In this document: positions 7,940 to 17,142 of the stretch, one piece after another
Numbering within the stretch: position 1 is the stretch's first letter
How the letters are laid out: each line of letters opens with the position of its first letter
Source: an uncultured Halomonas sp.
GTDB lineage: Bacteria; Pseudomonadota; Gammaproteobacteria; Pseudomonadales; Halomonadaceae
NCBI RefSeq assembly: GCF_947501415.1
Contig: NZ_CANMVL010000012.1
Span: 1-64,000 of the forward strand
DNA length: 64,000 bases
Direction of reading: 5' to 3'
Position numbers and translations under genes: made by a program
Notes under the pieces: generated by a model
Told to the model about the DNA's origin: nothing
Database searches by the model: none
The model's input: the letters and a program-made list of their open reading frames with translations, nothing else

Positions 7940-9897
7940 GTGCTCAGGAGCTGTTTCCAAACCTGTTTTCACCGTTCCGTATCGGCCCCTGCACGATCCC
8001 CAATCGGATCGTGTTTACCGGCCACGATACCTGCCTACCCGAGGATGGCATCGTTAACGATGCCCTGGTGGCGTATCTCGAGAAGCGCGCCCGCCATGGC
8101 ACTGGCCTGATTGTGTTGCAGGTCTCCGGGGTACATGAGAGTGCCCGCTATACGTCGCACCTGCTGATGGCCAACGACGACGCCTGTATTCCCGGGTATC
8201 GACGCCTGGCTGAAGCCTGTGGGCAGCACGGAAGTGTACTGTTCGCCCAGCTTTTTCACCCCGGTCGCGAGATCATGGAGTCGTCGGATGGTTTGAGGCC
8301 TGTTGCCTACTCCGCCTCCGGCGTGCCCCAGGAGCGTTTCGGGGTGATGCCCCGTGGCCTGTCGCGCGCCGGGATCCACGAGATCGTCGAGAGCTTCGCC
8401 GCGGCTGCCCGGCGCATGTGCCTGGCTGGTATCCAGGGTGTCGAGATTCTCGCCAGCCACGGTTACTTGCCAGCCCAGTTCCTCAACCCTCAGGTCAATC
8501 GGCGTGATGATGAGTACGGTGGCAGCTTCGCCAACCGTGTACGCTTCCTCGAGGAGGTCCTCGACGCCATTCGTCGTGAGGTCGGCGATAGGATGGCCGT
8601 TGGGTTGCGCCTCTCCTGTGATGAGCGGGACGAACAGGGGATGGGCCAGGACATCGCCATCGAGACCCTCCGCCATCTGGAGAGCCGCCTCGACTATGCC
8701 AGTGTGGTGGCCGGCACCTCCGCCACGCTTGGCGGGTCGGTGCATATCGTGCCGCCGATGAGCTACGAGAGTGCCTACCTGAGTAAGGAGTCACACTCCC
8801 TGCGGTCGGACCTCTCCCTGCCGCTGATCCTGACCGGTCGCATCAACCAGCCCCATGAGGCCGAAGAAGTCATACGGTCCGGAGCGGCTGACCTGTGCGG
8901 CATGACCCGGGCGTTGATCTGCGACCCGGCCATGCCGGCCAAGGCCCGTCGGAATGATGCCGACGGTATTCGAGCCTGTATCGGCTGCAATCAGGCCTGC
9001 ATCGGACATTTTCACCGTGGCATACCCATCTCCTGTATACAGTACCCGGAGTCGGGTCGCGAGCTTCTCTATGACGATCTCGGCCGTGCCGAAATCTCGC
9101 GGCGGGTAGCGGTGATCGGTGGTGGACCGGCGGGCATGAAGGCCGCCATGGTGGCTGCCGCTCGTGGACATGAGGTCACCCTGTTCGAGGCCGGGCGCCG
9201 GCTTGGCGGGCAGGCCAACCAGGCCCAGTTGTTGCCGGGGCGCAGCGAGTTCGGTGGCCTGATTACCAACCTGATGGAAGAACTTAAGCGTGCCGAGGTC
9301 GAAGTGGCGACCCAGAGACACGTTACACCACAGGCACTGGTCGCGGAGGGCTTCGAGCGAGTCATAGTGGCGACCGGGGCCCGACCCTACACGCCGCCTC
9401 TTGAACTATTGGGTGAGCTACCGGTGAGCCAGGCCGTGGCGCTGCTCGATGGCGCCTCATTGCCGGGTGGTCATGTGGTGATCTACGACACTCAAGGGGA
9501 CTGGGTCGGAGTTGGTGTGGCCGAGCTGCTGGCCCGAGAAGGAGCGCGGGTTACCCTGGCGGTCAACGGCCTGCACCCCGGGGAATCGCTACAAAGCTAT
9601 GTACGTGATTCTACCGTGGCGCGTCTCCACGATCTGGGGGTGCGGGTGATGACCTATGCTCGCGTCTTCGGCGCCGACGACGATAGCGTCTACTTCTATC
9701 ACACCGGCGGAGCCGAGCCGATGGTTGTCGAAGGAGTCGATCATCTGGTGCTCTCCTGCGGGGGAGAGCCGGTTGTGTCTCCGGAGGATGAGGATCGCTG
9801 GGCCACGCTACCGGTCACCCTGGTTGGCGACTGCCTGGCCCCGCGCACCGCCGAAGAGGCGGTCTACGACGGCTTGAAGGCCGCCATGGCTATTTGA
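7936..9897 (+). CDS. FMN/FAD/4Fe-4S oxidoreductase, DgcA/StcD-like N-methyl demethylase
   Basis: A two-part flavoenzyme of the trimethylamine dehydrogenase/2,4-dienoyl-CoA reductase class. The N-terminal TIM barrel (about 1-340) would bind FMN. A Cys cluster for 4Fe-4S follows ([11 protein letters not shown], then a Cys at about residue 362). The C-terminal half (about 385-653) has a dinucleotide fold starting [14 protein letters not shown]. Relatives include dimethylglycine (DgcA), stachydrine/N-methylproline (StcD) and trimethylamine demethylases, which pass electrons to ETF; here etfBA follow directly. No DgcB-type iron-sulfur partner is present. The exact substrate is unresolved; N-methyl imino or amino acid is the best inference. 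ATGA overlap with the symporter. Confidence 0.82.
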   Translation: MSAQELFPNLFSPFRIGPCTIPNRIVFTGHDTCLPEDGIVNDALVAYLEKRARHGTGLIVLQVSGVHESARYTSHLLMANDDACIPGYRRLAEACGQHGSVLFAQLFHPGREIMESSDGLRPVAYSASGVPQERFGVMPRGLSRAGIHEIVESFAAAARRMCLAGIQGVEILASHGYLPAQFLNPQVNRRDDEYGGSFANRVRFLEEVLDAIRREVGDRMAVGLRLSCDERDEQGMGQDIAIETLRHLESRLDYASVVAGTSATLGGSVHIVPPMSYESAYLSKESHSLRSDLSLPLILTGRINQPHEAEEVIRSGAADLCGMTRALICDPAMPAKARRNDADGIRACIGCNQACIGHFHRGIPISCIQYPESGRELLYDDLGRAEISRRVAVIGGGPAGMKAAMVAAARGHEVTLFEAGRRLGGQANQAQLLPGRSEFGGLITNLMEELKRAEVEVATQRHVTPQALVAEGFERVIVATGARPYTPPLELLGELPVSQAVALLDGASLPGGHVVIYDTQGDWVGVGVAELLAREGARVTLAVNGLHPGESLQSYVRDSTVARLHDLGVRVMTYARVFGADDDSVYFYHTGGAEPMVVEGVDHLVLSCGGEPVVSPEDEDRWATLPVTLVGDCLAPRTAEEAVYDGLKAAMAI

Positions 9898-9919
9898 ATT
9901 CACTGGAGCATTGAGCACG

Positions 9920-10672
9920 ATGAAGATTCTCGTCGCGGTCAAACGCGTCATCGACTACAACGTCAAGATCCGCGTCAAGCCGGATCACTCCGACGTCGAC
10001 CTCACCAACGTCAAGATGGCCATGAATCCCTTCTGCGAGATCGCCGTGGAAGAGGCGGTACGCCTGAAGGAGAAAGGGGTGGCCACCGAGGTGGTCGCGG
10101 TCACCGTGGGGCCCAAGGCCGCCCAGGAGCAGCTGCGCACCGCCCTGGCGCTGGGCGCCGATCGCGCCATTCATGTCGAGAGCGACGAGCGCGTCGAGTC
10201 GCTGGGTGCCGCCAAGGCACTGGCCAAGCTGGTCGAGGAAGAGCAGCCGGGCCTGGTCATCCTCGGCAAGCAGGCCATCGACACCGACAACAACCAGACC
10301 GGCCAGATGCTCGCCGCGCTGACCGGCCTGCCCCAGGGCACCTTCGCCTCGGAAGTGGCCGTGGACGGCGACAAGGTGCAGGTAACCCGTGAGATCGACG
10401 GCGGCCTGCAGACCGTCGAGCTCTCCCTGCCGGCCATCGTCACCACCGACCTGCGCCTCAACGAGCCGCGCTACGCCAAGCTGCCCGATATCATGAAGGC
10501 CAAGAAGAAGCCGCTGGACGTCAAGAGCCCGGCGGATCTCGGCGTCGAGATGGCGACCCGGACCAAGCTGCTCAAGGTCGAGCCGCCGGCCGAGCGTCAG
10601 GGTGGCATCAAGGTGGGCTCCGTGGACGAGCTGGTCGACAAACTGAAGAACGAGGCGAAGGTGATTTCATGA
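9920..10672 (+). CDS. etfB: electron transfer flavoprotein beta subunit
   Basis: Small ETF subunit of 250 residues, starting [20 protein letters not shown], with the family signature region [11 protein letters not shown] and the recognition-loop stretch [21 protein letters not shown]. It binds AMP and, with EtfA, carries electrons from the demethylase to ETF:quinone oxidoreductase. ATG 9920 is preferred: CTGGAGC lies 10 bases upstream, while the in-frame TTG at 9911 is almost on top of that site. It overlaps etfA by an ATGA. Confidence 0.95.
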   Translation: MKILVAVKRVIDYNVKIRVKPDHSDVDLTNVKMAMNPFCEIAVEEAVRLKEKGVATEVVAVTVGPKAAQEQLRTALALGADRAIHVESDERVESLGAAKALAKLVEEEQPGLVILGKQAIDTDNNQTGQMLAALTGLPQGTFASEVAVDGDKVQVTREIDGGLQTVELSLPAIVTTDLRLNEPRYAKLPDIMKAKKKPLDVKSPADLGVEMATRTKLLKVEPPAERQGGIKVGSVDELVDKLKNEAKVIS

Positions 10673-11595
10673 GCATTCTGATCCTGACCGAACACCATGA
10701 CGGCGCCCTGGCCGGCGCCACCGCCCATGTGGTTGCGGCCGCCAAGGCCATCGGGGGGGATATCGATGTGCTGGTGGCCGGCGAAGGCGTCGCTGCCATC
10801 GCCGAGGCCGCCGCCAAGCTGGACGGCGTCAGCAAGGTCCGCGTGGCCGACAACGCCGCCTACGCCCACCAGCTGGCCGAGCCGATGTCGGCGCTGATCA
10901 ATGAGCTCGCCGGCGACTACAGCCACGTGCTGGCCGCCGCCTCCACCACCGGCAAGAACGTGTTGCCGCGGGTCGCCGCGCTCAAGGACGTGGCGCAGAT
11001 CTCCGAGATCATCGCAGTGGAATCGCCCGATACCTTCAAGCGTCCCATCTACGCCGGTAACGCCATCGCCACCGTGCAGAGCGAGGACGCCCTGAAGGTG
11101 ATCACCGTGCGCACCACCGGTTTCGATGCGGTAAGCGAGGGCGGCAGCGCCGGCGTGGAAGCGGTCGACTTCGTCGCCGACAACAGCCAGTCCACCTTTA
11201 TCAAGGAGGAGCTGGCCCAGTCCGACCGTCCGGAGCTGGGGGCCGCCAAGGTGGTCATCTCCGGTGGCCGCGGCATGGGCAACGGCGACAACTTCAAGTT
11301 GCTCGAAGGGATCGCCGACAAGCTGGGCGCCGCCGTGGGCGCCTCGCGCGCCGCCGTGGATGCCGGCTTCGTGCCCAATGACATGCAGGTGGGGCAGACC
11401 GGCAAGATCGTCGCGCCGGAGCTGTATATCGCCGTGGGCATCTCGGGCGCCATCCAGCACCTGGCCGGCATGAAGGACTCCAAGGTGATCGTGGCGATCA
11501 ACAAGGACGAGGAGGCGCCGATCTTCCAGGTAGCCGACTATGGCCTGGTAGCGGACCTGTTCGACGCCCTGCCGGAGCTTGAGCAGAAGCTCTGA
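10669..11595 (+). CDS. etfA: electron transfer flavoprotein alpha subunit
   Basis: Large ETF subunit, 308 residues. The C-terminal FAD domain is intact: [51 protein letters not shown] (split across the motif) and [29 protein letters not shown]. It forms the heterodimer with the preceding EtfB and should serve the upstream demethylase; since it sits in a catabolic operon it may be a dedicated rather than housekeeping ETF. The gene is complete, but degenerate repeats of its last codons follow immediately. Confidence 0.95.
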   Translation: MSILILTEHHDGALAGATAHVVAAAKAIGGDIDVLVAGEGVAAIAEAAAKLDGVSKVRVADNAAYAHQLAEPMSALINELAGDYSHVLAAASTTGKNVLPRVAALKDVAQISEIIAVESPDTFKRPIYAGNAIATVQSEDALKVITVRTTGFDAVSEGGSAGVEAVDFVADNSQSTFIKEELAQSDRPELGAAKVVISGGRGMGNGDNFKLLEGIADKLGAAVGASRAAVDAGFVPNDMQVGQTGKIVAPELYIAVGISGAIQHLAGMKDSKVIVAINKDEEAPIFQVADYGLVADLFDALPELEQKL

Positions 11596-11605
11596 TAACG
11601 ATCGT

Positions 11606-11741
11606 GATCTTCCAGGTCGCGCTCTCGATGAGCTGCGGCCTGGTGGCGGATCTGTTCGATGCCCTGCCGGAGCTTGAATAGAAGCTCTAGGACAAACAGG
11701 TACCATCCGCACCGCCTATGGTCTGATGGCGGATGTCTACC
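11606..11741 (+). pseudogene. degenerate duplicated 3' ends of etfA
   Basis: Bases 11606-11690 repeat the end of etfA (11520-11595). They translate in frame as [24 protein letters not shown], stop, KL, stop, compared with the genuine end [24 protein letters not shown]. The Gln codon before KL has become TAG, and three extra codons are inserted. A third, weaker trace (CCTATGGTCTGATGGCGGATGTCTAC, split by drift, 11715-11740) again resembles YGLVADLF. No ribosome site or start exists. These look like scars of recombination between etfA paralogues at the edge of the catabolic operon. Confidence 0.7.
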
Positions 11742-11799
11742 GAGATTGGCCGGTGCTCCGATTGCCATTACGTCGACACGCTACGTCATGGCATTTCGA

Positions 11800-12402
11800 T
11801 CAAACGCTGCTGATCCACAGGATCCGAGCTGGCTCCGGACTTTTCGAGATCACCGCGTGACCCATCTGGCTATCCAGTGCCAGGCTGTCGCCGACCTGGA
11901 GCCGAACTGGCTCATAGTGCTCGGTCCAGACTTCCACTTCCCCCTCCTGCACGACTATCTGCTCCTGTCCGGCATGCTTCTGTAGCTCGCCGAACTCTGC
12001 GATGTCGGTGTTCAGCACCGTCGTGGCAAACACCAGGAAATCCTTGGTGAGCATATCGCTGCAGAGCAGTTCGAAACGGTAGTTGGGGGTTTCCACAACC
12101 GGGCCGCCTCCCGCTCGAGTCAGCGTGCGCCAGCCGCTAGGAGAGCTGCGTTCGGAATAGTAGAACAGCTCGCTGACCTCTACCTCCAGGGCCGCGGCCA
12201 GGCCAACGATGACGTCGTAGGTCGGGGAGAGGCGGCCATTCTCGATGCGCGAGATGCTGGCTGCCGAGGTCCCTGATGCAGAGGCCACCTGGGCAATGGT
12301 TAGCTCCCTGGATAGTCGAAGCGCCTTCAGGCTCTTGCCAATTGAGCCGGGTTTACGGCGCCGTTCAAGGGGCCGTGGAAGCACTGTCGAGGTGTCACTC
12401 AT
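11800..12402 (-). CDS. XRE-family regulator with C-terminal cupin
   Basis: A 200-residue regulator with an HTH (SLKALRLSRELTIAQVASAS..SISRIENGRLSPTYDVI, about 22-65) and a cupin fold at the C-terminus (QEQIVVQEGEVEVW, then VRLQVGDSLALDSQMGHAVISK). It is divergent from the TRAP transporter operon and is the obvious candidate regulator. It is a distant relative of the XRE-cupin gene at 5418-5990, so the island carries two such regulators, one per transporter. ATG 12402 has GAGAGG 6 bases upstream; an earlier in-frame TTG (12420) is not supported. Confidence 0.82.
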   Translation of the reverse strand: MSDTSTVLPRPLERRRKPGSIGKSLKALRLSRELTIAQVASASGTSAASISRIENGRLSPTYDVIVGLAAALEVEVSELFYYSERSSPSGWRTLTRAGGGPVVETPNYRFELLCSDMLTKDFLVFATTVLNTDIAEFGELQKHAGQEQIVVQEGEVEVWTEHYEPVRLQVGDSLALDSQMGHAVISKSPEPARILWISSV

Positions 12403-12474
12403 GGCGCCCTCTCGTTTCAACGATTATAAAAATATACCTTAATAATCAATAGTATATACGTTGTATTTCTATTT

Positions 12475-12500
12475 TTGACTTGATATTGCGTATATGCAAT
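12475..12500 (+). promoter_or_regulatory. -35-like element and 16-bp palindrome upstream of dctP
   Basis: TTGACT (12475-12480) is followed by ATTGCGTATATGCAAT (12485-12500), a palindrome with perfect 5-bp outer arms and one mismatch pair inside. A related AGTATATAC lies at 12451-12459. The palindrome occupies what would be the spacer of a promoter, as expected for a repressor site. It may be the operator of the divergent XRE-cupin gene; that assignment is inference. Confidence 0.4.
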
Positions 12501-12547
12501 CCTGAATCAGGGTCCCGGAAGATTCAAGCAGCTTCATATTAGTGGTG

Positions 12548-12577
12548 GCCGCAGCCCTCGTGTGATGCGGCTTTTTT
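12548..12577 (+). terminator. leader hairpin with T-tract between promoter and dctP
   Basis: GCCGCA (12548-12553) pairs with TGCGGC (12566-12571) around a 12-base loop, followed by six T residues (12572-12577). It lies 49 bases before the dctP start and downstream of the putative promoter, so it could attenuate the operon or end a short leader RNA. The stem is short (6 bp), so strength is uncertain. Confidence 0.45.
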
Positions 12578-12625
12578 CTTTCTTGATGCCCGACTCATAC
12601 ACAAGAAGACCTTGAGGGGATAAAC

Positions 12626-13690
12626 ATGAATAACAGGAATCGACTGGTTGCGGGCATCACCCTGGCGACTGCCCTGGCGGCTGCCACCACAGGTGTCAGC
12701 GCAGCCGATAAAGAGTGGAAGATGGCTACCCCATGGGGCGGAGGGCCCTGGCTGGAGCGTGACGCTCAGACTTTTGCCGATTACGTCAACCAGCTGACCG
12801 CCGGCGACATCGAGATCGAGGTTTTCCCGGGGGGGACCCTAGGCGGCGCTCTTCGCGTGACCAACACCGTCAAGGCGGGGGTTGCCGATGTAAGCCACAA
12901 CTACATCAACTACGACTATGGCACTGACCCTACTGCCGCGCTGCTTGCCGGCCACTCCAGCGGTCTGACGCCGGAAGAGTTCATGATGTGGATGTATGAG
13001 GGCGGTGGTGCCGAGCTTTACGAAGAGTTCCGGCGCGAAGTCTTCGATGTTGTGGCCTTCCCGTGCTCGATCCTGGGTACCGAGCTCTTCCTGCACTCGA
13101 ACAAGAAGGTCCAGACACTGGAGGACTTCCAGGGACTGCGACTGCGGACTTCGGGTGCCTGGGCCGAAATCGCCTCACGTCTGGGGGCATCCACCGTGGT
13201 CATGGCCGGCAGTGAGATCTACAACGCCCTGGATCGCGGTGTGATCGATGCCGCCGAGTGGGGTAGCCCGGAGATGAACAAGCCCACCGGCTTCCAGGAT
13301 GTGGCGCAGTATGTCGTGCTGCCCGGCGTGCACCAGTCAGGAGGCTTCCTGGAGTGTCAGGTGAATCAGGACGCCTGGGATGAACTGGATCCTGAGCAGC
13401 AGGAGCTGCTGCGTCTGGCCGGCAAGCTCAGTGTGTTCGATTCCTGGCTGGCCAGCTCCTACGCCGACCTGGAGGCCTACCAGGAGCTGGTCGAAGGCCC
13501 CAATGAGATCGTCCAGCTGGACCCTGCCTTTGTCGATGCGATCTACGAGGAAACTCGCAAGTGGGAGGATGAGCACGCCGAGGACAATGAGTGGTTCGCA
13601 CGTGTGCTGGAATCTCAGCGCAACTTCAAGGACTCCATGTCGAACTGGCAGCAGTATCGTCTGCCTATCGGCGCGATGGGCCGCGAGTAA
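12626..13690 (+). CDS. dctP: TRAP transporter substrate-binding protein DctP
   Basis: Periplasmic solute receptor, 354 residues, with a signal peptide (VAGITLATALAAATTGVSAA, cleavage near residue 26). The core has the DctP pattern: LRLRTSGAWAEIASRLGASTVVMAGSEIYNALDRGVIDAAEW (about 170-211 in separate blocks), with the conserved Arg that salt-bridges a substrate carboxylate. The segment EWGSPEMNKPTGF and the following PGVHQSGG resemble the TakP-type 2-keto-acid binders. It starts the dctPQM operon. The ligand is probably a carboxylate, possibly a keto or imino acid, given the reductase downstream. Confidence 0.9.
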   Translation: MNNRNRLVAGITLATALAAATTGVSAADKEWKMATPWGGGPWLERDAQTFADYVNQLTAGDIEIEVFPGGTLGGALRVTNTVKAGVADVSHNYINYDYGTDPTAALLAGHSSGLTPEEFMMWMYEGGGAELYEEFRREVFDVVAFPCSILGTELFLHSNKKVQTLEDFQGLRLRTSGAWAEIASRLGASTVVMAGSEIYNALDRGVIDAAEWGSPEMNKPTGFQDVAQYVVLPGVHQSGGFLECQVNQDAWDELDPEQQELLRLAGKLSVFDSWLASSYADLEAYQELVEGPNEIVQLDPAFVDAIYEETRKWEDEHAEDNEWFARVLESQRNFKDSMSNWQQYRLPIGAMGRE

Positions 13691-13708
13691 CGGCTAGCGC
13701 CTCCGTCT

Positions 13709-13766
13709 AGATGTGGCGCCAGGAGGAGAGAGGCCCGTCAGCCTCTTCTTCCTGACGTCCACATCT
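13709..13766 (+). other. long stem-loop between dctP and dctQ
   Basis: AGATGTGG (13709-13716) pairs with CCACATCT (13759-13766), and the interior pairs further (CAGGA/TCCTG; GAGGC/GCCTC) around CCGTCA. There is no T-tract. A structure like this after a binding-protein gene usually protects the upstream mRNA end or partly terminates transcription, giving more DctP than permease. Confidence 0.55.
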
Positions 13767-13809
13767 GGGTGTGGCGTCCCCACCGATAATCCCATCTGGG
13801 AAAACTGAA

Positions 13810-14325
13810 ATGAATCTGATCCATACAATTGAGCGGCTGACCCGCTGGGCAGGGTGGTTAGGCGCGGTGCTGACCTTTCCCCTGATCGCGGCGCTGGTGT
13901 ACGAGGTGTTCAGCCGCTATGTGCTTGGCAGGCCGACACTCTGGGCATTCGAGGTCAGCTATATGGTCATGGGAGCGATCTTCATGCTGGGCATGGCCAA
14001 TGCACTGCGCCAGGGTCAGCACGTGAGTGTCGATCTGTTGAGTCAGCGCTGGGCTGACCGAACCAATGCCGCGGTGCGCCTGGCGGGATACTTGCTGTTT
14101 CTCCCGGTGTTGGCCTGGTTGGTGTGGGAGTTGGGTGCGTATGTCATCGACGCGCTCGAGAGTGGTGAGCGCTCGGGGCGTTCGGCCTGGAACCCGGTGG
14201 TCTGGCCGGTATTCCTTAGCTGGTGGCTCGGCTTTCTGCTGCTTCTGCTCCAGGTCATCGCGGAAATCTTGAAGGCAGTGGCTACGCTGCGAGGCAATCC
14301 GCCCGTCGGGGAGGGTTCCGCATGA
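13810..14325 (+). CDS. dctQ: TRAP transporter small permease DctQ
   Basis: Small inner-membrane subunit, 171 residues, with four hydrophobic segments and the family pattern VFSRYVLGRPTLWAFEVSYMVMGAIFMLGMANALRQGQHVSVD (seen in blocks at about residues 32-75). It bridges DctM and the receptor DctP. ATG 13810 is the first start with a plausible length; the ribosome site is weak (GGGAAAA). The stop overlaps the dctM start by ATGA, so expression is coupled. Confidence 0.9.
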   Translation: MNLIHTIERLTRWAGWLGAVLTFPLIAALVYEVFSRYVLGRPTLWAFEVSYMVMGAIFMLGMANALRQGQHVSVDLLSQRWADRTNAAVRLAGYLLFLPVLAWLVWELGAYVIDALESGERSGRSAWNPVVWPVFLSWWLGFLLLLLQVIAEILKAVATLRGNPPVGEGSA

Positions 14326-15647
14326 GTGATTTCCTGTCGCTGGCCATGTTTCCGGCACTTATCGGACTGATCATTACCGGTTTCCCGATCGCCTTTTCCA
14401 TGATTCTGGTCGCCACGCTGTTCGGCATCTTCCTGTTCGGCGATGCTGCCGCCTATCAGCTACTGACCAAAATCGAAGACACCGCCTCCAACTCGATTCT
14501 CGCGGCGGTGCCGCTGTTTATCTTCATGGGAGCGATGCTAGAGCGCTCGGGCATCGCCGAGCGCCTGTTTACGGCGATTCACTTCTGGACACGGCGACTA
14601 CCCGGTGGCCTCGGGGTCGGGGCAGTTGTCATGGGTACCCTGTTCGCGGCGGCGAGTGGCGTGGTGGGTGCCACCGAGGCGGTGATCGGCCTGCTGGCCA
14701 TTCCGGTCATGCTCAAGCACAACTACAGCAAGTCGCTGATGTCCGGCACGATCTGCGCGAGTGGCTCGCTGGGAACCGCCATCCCCCCATCGATCACGGT
14801 GGTGGTGCTGGGACCGGTCGCCAGCGTGTCGGTCGGGTCGCTGTTCAGTGGCCTGATGATGCCGGGCTTCCTGATGGCCATCCTGTTCCTGCTCTATATC
14901 GTGCTGGTGGCCTATCTGAAGCCCGAAATGGCGCCACGAATGCCCGTGGAGGAGGATGACACGAGCTGGGGCGAGAAGGTACGCGTCACGCTGTTGGCCC
15001 TACTGCCCACCCTGGCACTGATCATGACGGTGCTCGGTACCATTCTGCTGGGGATTGCGACGCCTACCGAGGCCGCGGCCTGTGGTGCGCTGGGCGCGGT
15101 GGTGCTGGCTCTGGCCTACCGTACCTTGAGCTGGGACGTGCTGTGGAACTCCGCGCTGCGCACCCTGAACATCTCGGCGATGATCCTGCTGATCGTGCTG
15201 GGCGGTAACATGTTCGCCGGTGTCTTCTTCGCTGCCGGTGGCATGGCGACCGTGCAGTCGTTACTGATGGATACCGGCATGAGCCCCTGGATGGTGATCG
15301 GCATGATCCTGTTGATCGCCTTCCTGGCCGGTTTCGTGCTGGACATGATCTCGGTGGTGCTGATCGTCATTCCGGTGGCCATGCCCATCGTGCGTGCCCT
15401 GGGGTTCGACGAAATCTGGTTCTGCGTGGCATTCCTGGTGGTGATGCAGACAAGCTACCTGACCCCGCCGCTGGCGCCGTCGATTTTCTATCTCAGGGCC
15501 ATCACGCCACCCGAGGTGACCCTAAGGCATATGTACGCCGGCGTGGTGCCGTTTATCGTGGTGCAGCTGATAGTGCTCGCGCTGGTGCTCGCCTTCCCGT
15601 CCCTGGCGATGTGGTTGCCTGAGCAGCTGAGTGGTCCGTCATGGTGA
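14322..15647 (+). CDS. dctM: TRAP transporter large permease DctM
   Basis: The 441-residue sodium-coupled translocation subunit, with about 12 membrane segments. Family features include the AAASGVVGATEAVIGLLAIP segment, GSLGTAIPPSI (the sodium-site helix hairpin) and, in the second half, QTSYLTPPLAPSIFYLR, the matching inverted-repeat hairpin. Together with DctP and DctQ it imports an organic acid driven by sodium. The ATG at 14322 overlaps the dctQ stop; longer in-frame starts would run inside dctQ and have no ribosome site. Confidence 0.92.
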   Translation: MSDFLSLAMFPALIGLIITGFPIAFSMILVATLFGIFLFGDAAAYQLLTKIEDTASNSILAAVPLFIFMGAMLERSGIAERLFTAIHFWTRRLPGGLGVGAVVMGTLFAAASGVVGATEAVIGLLAIPVMLKHNYSKSLMSGTICASGSLGTAIPPSITVVVLGPVASVSVGSLFSGLMMPGFLMAILFLLYIVLVAYLKPEMAPRMPVEEDDTSWGEKVRVTLLALLPTLALIMTVLGTILLGIATPTEAAACGALGAVVLALAYRTLSWDVLWNSALRTLNISAMILLIVLGGNMFAGVFFAAGGMATVQSLLMDTGMSPWMVIGMILLIAFLAGFVLDMISVVLIVIPVAMPIVRALGFDEIWFCVAFLVVMQTSYLTPPLAPSIFYLRAITPPEVTLRHMYAGVVPFIVVQLIVLALVLAFPSLAMWLPEQLSGPSW

Positions 15648-15678
15648 CGAGTGTTGAATTTTCACGGAGCATGAATTG

Positions 15679-16716
15679 ATGAAGGACCATGAAGCGCGCC
15701 AAGAGGCGACCGTCCACCTTGACCGTGATGCCCTGATGGCCCTGTGCCATCGAGTCCTGGCGCATCATGGCTTCACCGAGGAGCAGGCCAGCGCCCTCGC
15801 TGGCACCCTGGTGGCCGCTCAGCTGGATGCGAGCCACTCCCATGGCATCTATCGGCTGCTGGGTATCATCGACACCGTCAGGAAGGGGGGCGCCGTTGCC
15901 GATGCGGTCCCCGAGGTGGAGGACGTGGCGCCCGGCGTGGTGCGTGTCGATGCCAAGGGGGGCTTTTCTCCCTGTGCCTTCGAGCTCGGTCTGCCGCATC
16001 TGGTGGCCAAGGCGCGTGATGCGGGGATCGCCCTGATGGCGATCAACCACTGCGTGCATACCACGGCGCTGTGGGTCGAGCTCGAGCGGCTGACCGAGCA
16101 GGGGCTGGTAGGCATTGCCTGCAACCCGACGCAGGCCTATGTGGCCCCACATGGCGGCAAGCAGCCGCTGTTGGGCACCAACCCCATTGCCTTCGGCTGG
16201 CCCTATCCCGGCGATGCGCCGTTCACCTTCGACTTCGCCACCAGTGCCATCGCAAGGGGGGATATCGAGCTGTATCGGCGTGAGGGAAGGGCGATCCCCG
16301 AGGCGTGGGGCGTCGATCGTCATGGCGCGCCCTGCAGCGACCCCGCCGAGGTGCTCGATCATGGCGCCATGACCCCCTTCGGCGAGCACAAGGGGTCGGC
16401 GCTGGCGATCATGATCGAACTGATGGCCGGCCCGCTGATCGGTGATCTGCTCAGCGTCGAGTCCAGCGAGCATGATGAGGGGCGGCGTGGATTGCCGTAT
16501 CATGGCGAATTGATCATTGCCATTGACCCTTCGCGCCTGACGGGGGAGGCGTCGAGCGCCCATATGGAGCGCTCGGGGCGCCTGTTCGAGGCGATCCTTG
16601 GGCAGGGGGCGCGTCTCCCTTCTCAGCGCCGTTATCGCGAACGTGCCCGTAGCCTGGAGCATGGGGCCGAGGTGCCACTCGCGTTGGTCAATGATATCGA
16701 GGCGCTGCTCGACTGA
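15679..16716 (+). CDS. LDH2/malate dehydrogenase family NAD(P)-dependent oxidoreductase, DpkA-like
   Basis: A 345-residue member of the Ldh_2 fold, which includes ureidoglycolate dehydrogenase, 2,3-diketogulonate reductase and the cyclic-imine reductase/N-methyl-amino-acid dehydrogenase DpkA. The motif DASHSHGIYRL (about residues 54-64) holds the catalytic His, and GTNPIAFGWP and FGEHKGSALAIMIELMAG are family landmarks. In this catabolic island the most attractive activity is on delta1-pyrroline- or piperideine-2-carboxylate, or on N-methyl amino acids, but a keto-acid reductase cannot be excluded. It is last in the TRAP operon; ATG 15679 follows CGGAGC by 8 bases. Confidence 0.75.
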   Translation: MKDHEARQEATVHLDRDALMALCHRVLAHHGFTEEQASALAGTLVAAQLDASHSHGIYRLLGIIDTVRKGGAVADAVPEVEDVAPGVVRVDAKGGFSPCAFELGLPHLVAKARDAGIALMAINHCVHTTALWVELERLTEQGLVGIACNPTQAYVAPHGGKQPLLGTNPIAFGWPYPGDAPFTFDFATSAIARGDIELYRREGRAIPEAWGVDRHGAPCSDPAEVLDHGAMTPFGEHKGSALAIMIELMAGPLIGDLLSVESSEHDEGRRGLPYHGELIIAIDPSRLTGEASSAHMERSGRLFEAILGQGARLPSQRRYRERARSLEHGAEVPLALVNDIEALLD

Positions 16717-16796
16717 GCGGCGTCAGGGGCCGGGCGAGGGCACTGATACCCGCTCGCCGGCCCCGTTCGAGCCGACACTTAAAAGGAGTTAATCCG

Positions 16797-16994
16797 ATGT
16801 TGAAACGCCATCTTTTCGTGCTGGTAACGCTGCTGGCGGTCCTGGTAATGGCCGGTTGCAGCTACACGCCAGCACGTATCAAGTCCGAGCCGTTGATCGA
16901 GATCGACGATGGCCGCCATCACGACCGTGACCATCGCCATGGGCATGGTGGCGATTTCTGTCCGCCGGGGCAGGCCAAAAAGGGGCGCTGCTGA
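16797..16994 (+). CDS. small His-rich lipoprotein
   Basis: A 65-residue protein with a lipoprotein signal peptide: basic start, hydrophobic core, lipobox VMAGC (Cys 20). The mature part is very His/Asp-rich (DDGRHHDRDHRHGHGGD) and ends CPPGQAKKGRC. The two Cys residues in the tail could form a disulfide, and the His cluster suggests metal binding. AAAAGGAG lies seven bases upstream of the ATG. It follows the island but is probably a separate unit. Specific function unknown. Confidence 0.75.
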   Translation: MLKRHLFVLVTLLAVLVMAGCSYTPARIKSEPLIEIDDGRHHDRDHRHGHGGDFCPPGQAKKGRC

Positions 16995-17142
16995 CCAAGT
17001 CCTTGCCTCTCGCTCTTGCCTCAAGCCCTCGGCACACCGCTGCCGGCTCCCGGGCCGCAGTGTGGTGGTCACGTGGTGGCGCGGCGAAACTGAAGTCAAC
17101 CGCTGGATGAATGCAGAGGCCGGCTAGCGGTGAGAGCCCGAC

